Shown: positions 26,384-33,777 of the stretch, piece by piece
How positions within the stretch are numbered: position 1 is the stretch's first letter
Layout of the letters: every line of letters starts with the position of its first letter
Assembly: GCA_964386325.1 (NCBI GenBank)
Contig: CAYLQY010000003.1
Span: 62,001-126,000, forward strand
Source: Anaerorhabdus sp964386325
GTDB taxonomy: Bacteria; Bacillota_I; Bacilli_A; Erysipelotrichales; Erysipelotrichaceae
Direction: 5' to 3'
DNA: 64,000 bases
Translations under genes and position numbers: made by a program
The notes under the pieces: generated by a model
What the model was told of the DNA's origin: nothing
Databases searched by the model: none
The model's input: the letters and a program-made list of their open reading frames with translations, nothing else

Positions 26384-27786
26384 ATATTAGTGAATTTGTT
26401 TTAGTATTCAATGATGCGATTGTCATCTATACATTAATCATTCTTACTTTTTTCTGTATTTCAATTATTACTGCCTCTATTTATTTATCAAAACATAAAC
26501 GAGAGGAAAAAGAGTTAGGTACATATTTTGATGGAATGCCAGAAAGATATATTCCAGTATCAATACTTGTCCCATCGTATAATGAGGAGCAAGTTATCGT
26601 AGAAAGTATTCTTTCACTGATGAAACTAGACTATGAAGAGTATGAGGTAATCGTGGTCAATGATGGTTCATCCGATAATACATTTCAAGTTGTAATCGAT
26701 TATTTCAAATTACAGCCTAAAAAAATTCGCTTTAAAGAGTCATTAGAGACGCAACAAATTAAACAGATTTATGAAGGACATATCAACAATCATCATTTAC
26801 TTGTAGTAGATAAAGAAAATGGTGGTAAATCGGATGCTTTAAATGCGGGGATAAATATTAGTAAGTACCCACTATTCATAGCGATGGACGCTGACTGTAT
26901 TATAAAGCCAGATGCAGTACATCATCTTGTATTTCCGATGTTGATGGATAAACGTACAATTGCAGTTGGAGGTAATATAAAAATATCAAATAATCTGATA
27001 ATAGAGAATGGTGAAGTAGTTGAACAAAAGATGCCCAAAGGATTCTTTGTAATCTATCAAATAATTGAATATATGAGGGTATTTATGATTTCACGAATTG
27101 CATGGAATCAGTATAAGAGTAACTTGATTATTTCTGGTGCTTTTGGACTTTTTAGAAAAGATAAAGTAATTGAAGTGGGTGGATATCGGACGGATACAGT
27201 AGGTGAAGATATGGAACTTGTAGTTCGATTGAATTTATTCCAAATTGAACATAATCGTGAATATCGTATTCAAAACCAAGTTGATGCATATTGCTTTACG
27301 CAAGTCCCTAATAAATTTAAAGACTTTAAAAATCAAAGAATACGTTGGCATGTTGGTCTTATGCAAAGTATCTATTTCCATCGTAAATCAATTTTTAATT
27401 TTAAGTATCATCGTGTAGGATTAATTGGTATTACATACTATACTTTCTTTGAAATGCTTTCAGCTGTCATAGAGATATTTGGTTATGTGGTTATACTTAT
27501 TGCGATTGCCTTAGGGTTATTTAATATGCAGATATATATTTTCTTATTATCAGTAGTAATTTTATATAGCTTTCTAGTAACAATCTCGGCAATGACATTA
27601 GAACAATATTCGTTGGAAAATAAGACTTCTTTTGGTCTGATCGCAAAGTTAACGATTTTATCACTTTTTGAACCGTTTATTTATCGCCAACTTTGTAACT
27701 TCATTCGTATTTATGCAATGTTTCGATATAAATCATATAAGAACAAATGGAATAAAGGGAAAAGAATGCAATATGAAAATAAATAA
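26380..27786 (+). CDS. Processive family-2 glycosyltransferase (synthase type)
   Basis: 468 residues. The GT-A core has VSILVPSYNEEQVI, VVNDGSSDNT, GGKSDALNAGI, AMDADC (DxD), SGAFGLFRKD, VGEDMEL (catalytic Asp) and QRIRWHVG (the Q(R/Q)xRW motif of processive synthases such as cellulose and hyaluronan synthase). One helix lies before and about three after the catalytic part, enough to polymerise and extrude a polysaccharide. The sugar is unknown. It ends the three-gene operon before a hairpin terminator. Confidence 0.88.
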   Translation: MNISEFVLVFNDAIVIYTLIILTFFCISIITASIYLSKHKREEKELGTYFDGMPERYIPVSILVPSYNEEQVIVESILSLMKLDYEEYEVIVVNDGSSDNTFQVVIDYFKLQPKKIRFKESLETQQIKQIYEGHINNHHLLVVDKENGGKSDALNAGINISKYPLFIAMDADCIIKPDAVHHLVFPMLMDKRTIAVGGNIKISNNLIIENGEVVEQKMPKGFFVIYQIIEYMRVFMISRIAWNQYKSNLIISGAFGLFRKDKVIEVGGYRTDTVGEDMELVVRLNLFQIEHNREYRIQNQVDAYCFTQVPNKFKDFKNQRIRWHVGLMQSIYFHRKSIFNFKYHRVGLIGITYYTFFEMLSAVIEIFGYVVILIAIALGLFNMQIYIFLLSVVILYSFLVTISAMTLEQYSLENKTSFGLIAKLTILSLFEPFIYRQLCNFIRIYAMFRYKSYKNKWNKGKRMQYENK

Positions 27787-27812
27787 AATGTTAGTGTATT
27801 CTAACATTTTTC
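27787..27812 (+). terminator. Terminator of the polysaccharide operon
   Basis: An 8-bp perfect stem (AATGTTAG / CTAACATT) with a 6-base loop and T-rich tail. Confidence 0.7.
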
Positions 27813-27823
27813 TTTTTGGGGAC

Positions 27824-27853
27824 TTGACTTAAAAAGTCTACCGACGTAGACTT
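27824..27853 (+). promoter_or_regulatory. Promoter with embedded BlaI-like operator
   Basis: TTGACT (27824), 17-bp spacer, TAGACT (27847). The perfect palindrome AAGTCTACCGACGTAGACTT (27834-27853) fills the spacer and -10. A GTCTAC...GTAGAC operator overlapping the -10 resembles BlaI/MecI-type sites, in keeping with the BlaR1-like gene that follows. Confidence 0.65.
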
Positions 27854-27886
27854 AAAGGAGACATAATTATTAGGGGAGAGCAGTGT

Positions 27887-30511
27887 ATGGAGTTTTTTAC
27901 TACTATCTTAAATATGAGTTTTATAGCTTCAATAATTGCGATTCTAGTATTTATATTAAGATTATTTTTGAGAAAAGTTCCGCGGATATTTTCTTATTTA
28001 CTGTGGAGTTTTGTTTTCATACGTTTAATATTACCTTTTTCATTTGAGAGTTCACTTAGTATTTTTAATTTAGGAACGCAAAATATAAATACCATGGGAG
28101 CGCCCGAGTTTATTGCCCCACGTGTCGAAAATAGTAGTAATCCGATAGTAACACCACCGAGTGAAGAGGAAATTATATTTGAACCATTAAATACAATAGA
28201 AACAGAAGTATCTATTCCCAATCAACCTATTGATTCAAATATAGAAGATATAAATCCTGTTCAAAAACAAATGAATATCATTGAGATATTACCTTATGTG
28301 TGGCTTATTGGTATGATTTTTTATGTACTTATATTATGTTCGCAAGATATTCAATTAAGGAAAAAGCTGCAGTTTTCTATTCGTATTGAAAAAAATATCT
28401 ACGAATGTGAAGAAATTTCTATGCCATTTTTATATGGTATTATCAAACCTAAGATATTTCTTCCAAGTGGGTTAAGTGAAAATCAAATTACATACATTGT
28501 TGCTCATGAGAAAATTCATTTAAAACGATTTGATTATTTAATTAAGATGATTGCTACAATATTATTGGGTATTCATTGGTTTAATCCAATTCTTTGGATT
28601 AGCTATAATTTGATGATAGAAGATATGGAGATGTCTTGTGATGAAGGAGCATTAAAAATTCTTGGACTACAAAGCAAACGAGATTATGGAATTACACTTC
28701 TTCAACTTTCTTCAAGAACATTTACGACTTCACTAGCATTTAGTGAAAGTAAAACAAAAACACGAATTAAGAATATTGCGAATTATAAAAAACCATCCGT
28801 GATTATCGTAATTTTAGTATTATTATGTTTGGTTATATTGTTTATACCTATAATGAGTAATCCTAAGCAATTCAAGAATAATCAACAAGTGATTGAACAA
28901 GTAATTGCTTCGCAAGAGTATAAAGACTTAGATAGCTATATGTTCACCTATAAATATGATTTGGATAATATAAATGTTTCGTACAAGGTTTTAGCAGATA
29001 ATAAAGTAGTAGGAAGATTTAAGATTGATACGAAGGATCAATATGTTTATATTGATACCCAAAGTAAAAAAGTAATTGCGACTGGCTATACAAATGAATT
29101 TATCAAACGTATCACAAGACAAGAGACAATGGCATTAGCAAGGGCAATCTTGGTTCATTTCAATGACTATTCATATTTGTATAGTATTTATGAAGAAGCT
29201 ATTGATTTTTCAGGTGATAACAAATTTACTATAAACAATGTTTCATTCGCAGAAATAAAAGATGCGATGATTATGTATGTTCCGCATGATGCTGATTCAA
29301 TGTATATTGAAATTTCTTCACCATCAGGGGATACTTTACGCTTACTATATAATTATACAACTAGAAATATTGAAGAAGAATCAAGCAATTTCAATCGCAT
29401 TTTCAAATCAAAAGATGTTGCAAAAGAAATATTAGATATCATAGTTGAATACTATAAACAAGATGTTGCAAATACAATGATGTGTGCGGTACTTCCAAAT
29501 AATCAAATAAGTTGTCCTAATGATTTAGGTTATACCGTTCCTAAAAACATAAGTATGATTAATCCGATTAAGGGTTCAACAATGAAATATAACAATGATG
29601 ATAGAACAATGAGTTTCTCACTTGAAAGTAATGAAAAAATCGCTGTAATGAGTGTTAGTGATGGTGAGGTTATGGATTATGGTGAAAATGAAAAGGGTAA
29701 ATTTATTAAAATATCATCAGCTGGTAAGAGTGTTTTATATGAAGGATTATCAAATGATAGTTGGTTCGATTACACACAAGCAATTGAAATGGGACAAGTA
29801 ATTGGATTCATACTACCAACAAATGGCATGGGGACATGTACAATATCGATTGATGATGGATTTACTGAAAATGAATTTAGAAAAATGTTTGCATATACAT
29901 TGAGAGATGCCAAGAATAGTTTTGTGGTAGAAGAACGTAACTATGATTTCAAAGTGTCTGATGACGTGTATGCACAACTCTATGAAATGGTACAAAATAC
30001 AGATGCATTTGATTCATATGCAAACCGTGATCCAGTATTAGAAGAGTATTTAAATAATGATCTTTCAATTACGGCACAAATCAATGATTTTCCTACTGTC
30101 TCATTTTCACAAGATGTAACTTCGGGTAGATTGTTGATAGATAAGCAGTATTTAATTAAAGAAGAATACACTAATTTTTATGATAATATGGATGCCAGCT
30201 TTGTGATTACATTTGAACAAATTCAAAGTTATACACAATTGAAGGCAATTAGTTTTACTGTTAGTTTCTCTAATGGTAGTTATAGTTTTAGTGGGTACTA
30301 TGACTTTGCGTTAGGCAGGATTATGTCTGGTATAACGGATTTAGATAGTATTCCAGAAGATTTAGTGAATGCGGTAAATAATGTCATTATCACAAATTAT
30401 CAGACGATACTAGAAGTGGATAATAAAGTAAACACATTGATTGAACAAATGATAAGAGTCATCGAAAAAGATGTGCCAATGACTTCTTATCAATTGGAAG
30501 CATTTGAATAA
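27887..30511 (+). CDS. BlaR1/MecR1-like M56 membrane metalloprotease with long extracellular part
   Basis: 874 residues. The N-terminal half has BlaR1 topology: helices near residues 5-25, 34-52 and 133-152, then a cytosolic M56 peptidase domain with IVAHEKIHLKRFD (HExxH) and a distal MEDMEMSCDEGAL (Glu ligand), and a helix at about 305-325. In place of a penicillin-binding sensor domain it carries PepSY-like segments and, near residues 560-650, a region patterned like an M23/lysostaphin fold (IAVMSVSDGEVMDYGENEKGK, VLYEGLS, QVIGFI) lacking the zinc His residues. No blaI lies beside it. Confidence 0.82.
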   Translation: MEFFTTILNMSFIASIIAILVFILRLFLRKVPRIFSYLLWSFVFIRLILPFSFESSLSIFNLGTQNINTMGAPEFIAPRVENSSNPIVTPPSEEEIIFEPLNTIETEVSIPNQPIDSNIEDINPVQKQMNIIEILPYVWLIGMIFYVLILCSQDIQLRKKLQFSIRIEKNIYECEEISMPFLYGIIKPKIFLPSGLSENQITYIVAHEKIHLKRFDYLIKMIATILLGIHWFNPILWISYNLMIEDMEMSCDEGALKILGLQSKRDYGITLLQLSSRTFTTSLAFSESKTKTRIKNIANYKKPSVIIVILVLLCLVILFIPIMSNPKQFKNNQQVIEQVIASQEYKDLDSYMFTYKYDLDNINVSYKVLADNKVVGRFKIDTKDQYVYIDTQSKKVIATGYTNEFIKRITRQETMALARAILVHFNDYSYLYSIYEEAIDFSGDNKFTINNVSFAEIKDAMIMYVPHDADSMYIEISSPSGDTLRLLYNYTTRNIEEESSNFNRIFKSKDVAKEILDIIVEYYKQDVANTMMCAVLPNNQISCPNDLGYTVPKNISMINPIKGSTMKYNNDDRTMSFSLESNEKIAVMSVSDGEVMDYGENEKGKFIKISSAGKSVLYEGLSNDSWFDYTQAIEMGQVIGFILPTNGMGTCTISIDDGFTENEFRKMFAYTLRDAKNSFVVEERNYDFKVSDDVYAQLYEMVQNTDAFDSYANRDPVLEEYLNNDLSITAQINDFPTVSFSQDVTSGRLLIDKQYLIKEEYTNFYDNMDASFVITFEQIQSYTQLKAISFTVSFSNGSYSFSGYYDFALGRIMSGITDLDSIPEDLVNAVNNVIITNYQTILEVDNKVNTLIEQMIRVIEKDVPMTSYQLEAFE

Positions 30512-30537
30512 ATACCTGCGTATAACGCAGGTATTTT
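30511..30537 (+). terminator. Terminator after BlaR1-like gene
   Basis: A 10-bp perfect stem (AATACCTGCG / CGCAGGTATT), TATAA loop, T-run. Confidence 0.8.
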
Positions 30538-30551
30538 CATAATCATATTCA

Positions 30552-30580
30552 TTGAGAATCCCAAATAGCAGTGCTACGAT
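30552..30580 (+). promoter_or_regulatory. Promoter of the amino-acid permease operon
   Basis: TTGAGA, 17-bp spacer, TACGAT. Confidence 0.5.
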
Positions 30581-30614
30581 AAAATTGTAGTTAAGCTACA
30601 AAGGGGTCTAGTTT

Positions 30615-32072
30615 ATGTCTAATAAGAATACAAAACATTTAACATTATTTGGTTTTTTTGCATTAACAGCGACAATGGTTATGACTGTTTATGAATATCC
30701 AAGTTTTGCATCATCTGGTTTTTCACTTGTATTCTACCTAATTATTGGTGGAATTTTTTGGTTTCTTCCAGTTGCCTTATGTGCGGCGGAAATGGCCACA
30801 GTAAAAGGTTGGGATACTGGGGGTGTATATGCTTGGTCGGGCAATATTCTCAATGAAAAGTGGGGATTTGCCAATATTTTCTTTCAATGGTTTCAAGGAA
30901 CTGTTGGATTTGTAACAATGATTTATTTTATTTTGAGTGCTTTATCTTATGTATTTAATTTTGAACCTTTAAATAGTAATCCAATGGTTCGTTTTATTGG
31001 TGTTCTAGTAATCTTCTGGTTATTAACATTTTCGCAATTTAAAGGTACGAAGTTAGCATCGAAAATTTCACGCTATGGTTTTATTATTGGTATATTAGTG
31101 CCAGCGTCTATTTTATTCGTTTTAACAATTGCATATTTCTTAACGGGTGGTAAGAGTCTGTTGACCTTTGATATGAAAACATTGATACCAGATTTCTCGA
31201 AGATAGATACGTTGGTTGTGTTCGTTTCGTTTATACTTGCATATGCCGGTATTGAAGCTTCCGCCAGTCATGCGAATGAAATGGTGAATGTGAAACGTGA
31301 TTATCCGATTGCGGTAATTACGCTAGTAATATTAGCGATTGTTTTAAATACAATGGGCGGTATATCCATTGGTTCAGTAGTACCAGCAGATAAGTTAGGA
31401 TTATCAACAGGTGTATTACAAGGTTTTAAAGGATTGTTAGCACATTTTGGAAATAACTTAGAATGGATTGTTAGAGTTATTGCGATACTTATTGCAGGTG
31501 GTGTTCTTGCGGAAACATCAGCTTGGATTGTTGGACCATCATGGGGTATGCAAGTTGCAGGTAAAGCAGGCTTATTGCCACAACAATTATCGAAGACGAA
31601 TAAAGAAGGTGTACCAACAAATTTCTTGATTCTTCAAGGTGTGATTGTTACCGCTTGGGCAGCAATATTAACATTTGGTGGTAATGGAAATAATAACTTA
31701 TCTTTCTTTGCGGGAATGGCTTTAACCGTAATTATCTATGCCTTAGCATATATTATCTTCTTTGTGACATATCTTGTTATGGTATCTAAACATAATGATT
31801 TACCACGTGCATTCAAAATATCAAAACATAAGATAGTTCAATATTTGTTTGGTGTTTCAGGATTACTATTTTCTATCATTGTATTTATGATTTCATTTAT
31901 TCCGCCTTCACAATTAAGTGGTAAGAATACATCAATGATTTATATTTCAATTTTAGGTATTAGTTTTGCGGCAATTATTTTCGTACCGTTTATTATTTAT
32001 CATTTTATGAGAAAAAAGAATCCTTTACCAAAAGGACAAAAAATGCCAGATCTTCACCAAGGAGGAGAATAA
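30615..32072 (+). CDS. APC-superfamily amino-acid permease (glutamate/GABA antiporter-like)
   Basis: 485 residues with about 12 membrane helices. LTLFGFFALTATMVMTVYEYPSFASSGFSLVFYLIIGGIFWFLPVALCAAEMATVKGW has the N-terminal pattern of the GadC/YjeM-type antiporter subfamily, and FILAYAGIEASASHANEM the helix-6 region. Exchange of glutamate or another amino acid is likely; the substrate cannot be fixed. It is followed after 2 bases by a small protein gene, then a terminator. Confidence 0.85.
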   Translation: MSNKNTKHLTLFGFFALTATMVMTVYEYPSFASSGFSLVFYLIIGGIFWFLPVALCAAEMATVKGWDTGGVYAWSGNILNEKWGFANIFFQWFQGTVGFVTMIYFILSALSYVFNFEPLNSNPMVRFIGVLVIFWLLTFSQFKGTKLASKISRYGFIIGILVPASILFVLTIAYFLTGGKSLLTFDMKTLIPDFSKIDTLVVFVSFILAYAGIEASASHANEMVNVKRDYPIAVITLVILAIVLNTMGGISIGSVVPADKLGLSTGVLQGFKGLLAHFGNNLEWIVRVIAILIAGGVLAETSAWIVGPSWGMQVAGKAGLLPQQLSKTNKEGVPTNFLILQGVIVTAWAAILTFGGNGNNNLSFFAGMALTVIIYALAYIIFFVTYLVMVSKHNDLPRAFKISKHKIVQYLFGVSGLLFSIIVFMISFIPPSQLSGKNTSMIYISILGISFAAIIFVPFIIYHFMRKKNPLPKGQKMPDLHQGGE

Positions 32073-32074
32073 AC

Positions 32075-32350
32075 ATGAAATATGAAACGATGACTTATCC
32101 CCATGCAACAGTAACTAAGAAAGCAGATTATGATTATTTTGCAGTTCCAGGTGATTTACCTTTTCCAACTGAGCAGTATGAAGTAGAATTTACAAGCGAT
32201 GATGGTGAAATTATCACGTGTGCTTGTAGTGTATTTGAATACCATGTTCTTCATGAAGGTGATTGTGGAGAACTTGTTGTTAAAGATCATCAAATCATTC
32301 GATTTGCTGATAAAATTAAAGAATTGAAAGAAGACTCTAGTGCAAACTAG
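32075..32350 (+). CDS. Small acidic protein of unknown function
   Basis: 91 residues, acidic, with no signal peptide. GGAGGAG lies eight bases before the ATG. The sequence EYEVEFTSDDGEIITCACSVFEYHVLHEGDCGELVVKDHQIIRF suggests a small beta-barrel resembling an SH3-like fold. It is co-transcribed with the permease. The last codons overlap the terminator stem. Function unknown. Confidence 0.7.
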   Translation: MKYETMTYPHATVTKKADYDYFAVPGDLPFPTEQYEVEFTSDDGEIITCACSVFEYHVLHEGDCGELVVKDHQIIRFADKIKELKEDSSAN

Positions 32351-32358
32351 AGTTTTAT
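32334..32358 (+). terminator. Terminator after permease operon
   Basis: An 8-bp perfect stem (ACTCTAGT / ACTAGAGT) with GCAA loop and TTTT. Confidence 0.7.
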
Positions 32359-32398
32359 CATATTTAAGATAATGATATACTTGTAACGAGGTATCATT

Positions 32399-32899
32399 AT
32401 GGAACAATGGGATGCATATGATGTACATTTTAATCGGTTAGATAAGACATTATTACGCGGTGAACCAATACCAAGTGGTTATTTTCATGGTGTGGCAATC
32501 ATCGTAGTACAACATGATGATGGAACATTTTTAATGATGCATCGCGATCCAAATAAAGAAGTTGATCCTGATTTATGGGAACCAGGTGCTAGTGGGAGCA
32601 TTTTGAAAGGCGAAAGTTTTATTCAAGGAGCATTTCGAGAACTTAGAGAAGAAACCGGATTGATTGTCGATAACATGCAATATATGCGTGATTATTGTTA
32701 TCATGAATATCAAACACTATATAAAATCTATGCAACAACTTATCATGGTGATAAGGACAAAGTAATTGTTCAAGTTGGTGAAACGGATGCATACCGATGG
32801 GTTGAGTCAACTGAGTTATTTAACTCAGTAGAAGAAGATCGATGTGTCATCATGTTTCCAGATGTAATTGAAGAATGTGTAAAAAGGAGAGCTAAATAA
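32399..32899 (+). CDS. NUDIX hydrolase
   Basis: 166 residues. The Nudix box is complete: GSILKGESFIQGAFRELREETGL fits GX5EX7REUXEEXGU. The N-terminal stretch (WDAYDVHFNRLDKTLLRGEPIPSGYFH) resembles the IPP-isomerase-like YfcD/YqkG group. It hydrolyses some nucleoside-diphosphate-linked compound. The stop overlaps the next start (TAATG), so the pair is translationally coupled. Confidence 0.88.
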   Translation: MEQWDAYDVHFNRLDKTLLRGEPIPSGYFHGVAIIVVQHDDGTFLMMHRDPNKEVDPDLWEPGASGSILKGESFIQGAFRELREETGLIVDNMQYMRDYCYHEYQTLYKIYATTYHGDKDKVIVQVGETDAYRWVESTELFNSVEEDRCVIMFPDVIEECVKRRAK

Positions 32900-33246
32900 T
32901 GGCAAAGTTTGAAAGAGCATTTAAAGGTGATTTTGATAATTGTATTAATTTTATCGAGGAAGAAATTCTTAAGCGGAGTTCATCTTCTTCACTTGAAGGG
33001 AAAACAAATTATGATCTCGATGATGTAAAAGTCGCAGTTCGTGTTTTTGAACGTTATAGCTTGATAGGATCAAATCGTGTGAGCTTAAATGTCACACTTG
33101 TAGGAAAAGAAAAAGACTTGTTTATTTCTGCAATTTCTTCTGGAGGTAGTCAAGCAGTTCTTTTTAAGATTAATACTTTTGGTGAGGAAGCTTTTTTATC
33201 TGAGGTAGAAAATGTACTCAAAGAGTACATAGATGGACAAATATAA
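32899..33246 (+). CDS. DUF6054-like conserved protein
   Basis: 115 residues, cytosolic, alpha/beta pattern: FERAFKGDFDNCINFIEEEILKRSSSSSLEG then KVAVRVFERYSLIGSNRVSLNVTLVG and FISAISSGGSQAVLFKINTFGEEAFL. It resembles the small DUF6054 proteins of Bacillota; that name is from memory of the pattern. No catalytic residues are evident. It is coupled to the NUDIX gene. Confidence 0.6.
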   Translation: MAKFERAFKGDFDNCINFIEEEILKRSSSSSLEGKTNYDLDDVKVAVRVFERYSLIGSNRVSLNVTLVGKEKDLFISAISSGGSQAVLFKINTFGEEAFLSEVENVLKEYIDGQI

Positions 33247-33276
33247 CAACTTATCATCACTTTTATACCAAGTGCA

Positions 33277-33305
33277 TTGAGAATCAGTACTGTTAAGCAT
33301 ATAAT
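33277..33305 (+). promoter_or_regulatory. Strong promoter for an independent RNA
   Basis: TTGAGA, 17-bp spacer, perfect TATAAT, with a predicted start at 33312 (GGGCC). No ORF with a ribosome site follows. Confidence 0.7.
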
Positions 33306-33311
33306 CACAAC

Positions 33312-33503
33312 GGGCCTAAATGAATATATGCAGATAGGTTCACTCTTGGACAGCCCTCCAAGAGGCGCCTGCTTATAATTAAAAGATTTGCCTAGTAGAA
33401 TCTTTTGGTTTCATTTACGCACAGTATAGGATTCCCCTCCTAGTGTAAATGTTGTAAGCAGGCTTTAAATAGTTTGTGATTGACGAAAGTTTACTTTCGT
33501 TTT
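33312..33503 (+). ncRNA. Unassigned structured RNA, about 190 nt
   Basis: It has its own promoter and ends at a terminator-like hairpin (33483-33503). The predicted fold has a hairpin CTCTTGG/CCAAGAG (33343-33349/33358-33364) whose loop contains GCCC able to pair with the 5' GGGC (pseudoknot). A 9-bp stem GCCTGCTTA/TAAGCAGGC (33367-33375/33455-33463) encloses two helices: AAAAGATT/AATCTTTT (33381-33388/33399-33406) and CATTTAC/GTAAATG (33412-33418/33445-33451) topped by TAGGA/TCCTA. That makes a three-way junction. Size suits 6S RNA but the branched fold does not; raiA-type or a new class are other options. Confidence 0.6.
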
Positions 33504-33508
33504 AAAAT
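33480..33508 (+). promoter_or_regulatory. T-box promoter whose spacer is a hairpin/terminator
   Basis: TTGACG (33480), 17-bp spacer, TAAAAT (33503). The spacer and -35 contain the perfect hairpin ACGAAAG-TTTA-CTTTCGT followed by TTTT, which would also terminate the upstream RNA. Confidence 0.6.
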
Positions 33509-33514
33509 AGCCAT

Positions 33515-33760
33515 AACAGCAAGGATAAGAAAAGAACTTAAAAGAAGGGTTGAAGAAAGGCTCTGGATGATGCGAAGAGCTACTGCCTTTTAAGAGATAC
33601 ATCTTGGAGCTTCTCTATTGAATAAAGTAGATATAGACGTGAGTACACGTTATAGTACAAGAGTATGATAGTACTTGATGAGGCAAATAATGTGAATTAT
33701 TTGTAAACATAGGTGGTAACACGTTAATTTAACGTCCTTTGAATAGGGACGTTTTTATTT
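33515..33760 (+). promoter_or_regulatory. T-box riboswitch, probable tyrosine specifier
   Basis: Stem I shows the apical GGATGATGCGAAGAGC loop, then the specifier region AGAGATACATCTTGGAGC; UAC (33598-33600) is followed by A, as T-box specifiers usually are by a purine. The T-box core is AGGTGGTAACACG (33711-33723), whose TGGT bulge pairs with an ACCA tRNA end, matching tRNA-Tyr discriminator A. The terminator is AACGTCC/GGACGTT (33731-33737/33747-33753) with a T-run. Uncharged tRNA-Tyr should switch on the NSS transporter. AUC (Ile) is the less likely alternative specifier. Confidence 0.85.
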
Positions 33761-33777
33761 TGTTAAGGGGGAAGAAT

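Noticed and set aside
33312..33503. 6S RNA as identity of the ncRNA
   Set aside because: Size and promoter fit, but the fold is a three-way junction with a possible pseudoknot, not one long hairpin with a central bubble. Kept as unassigned.
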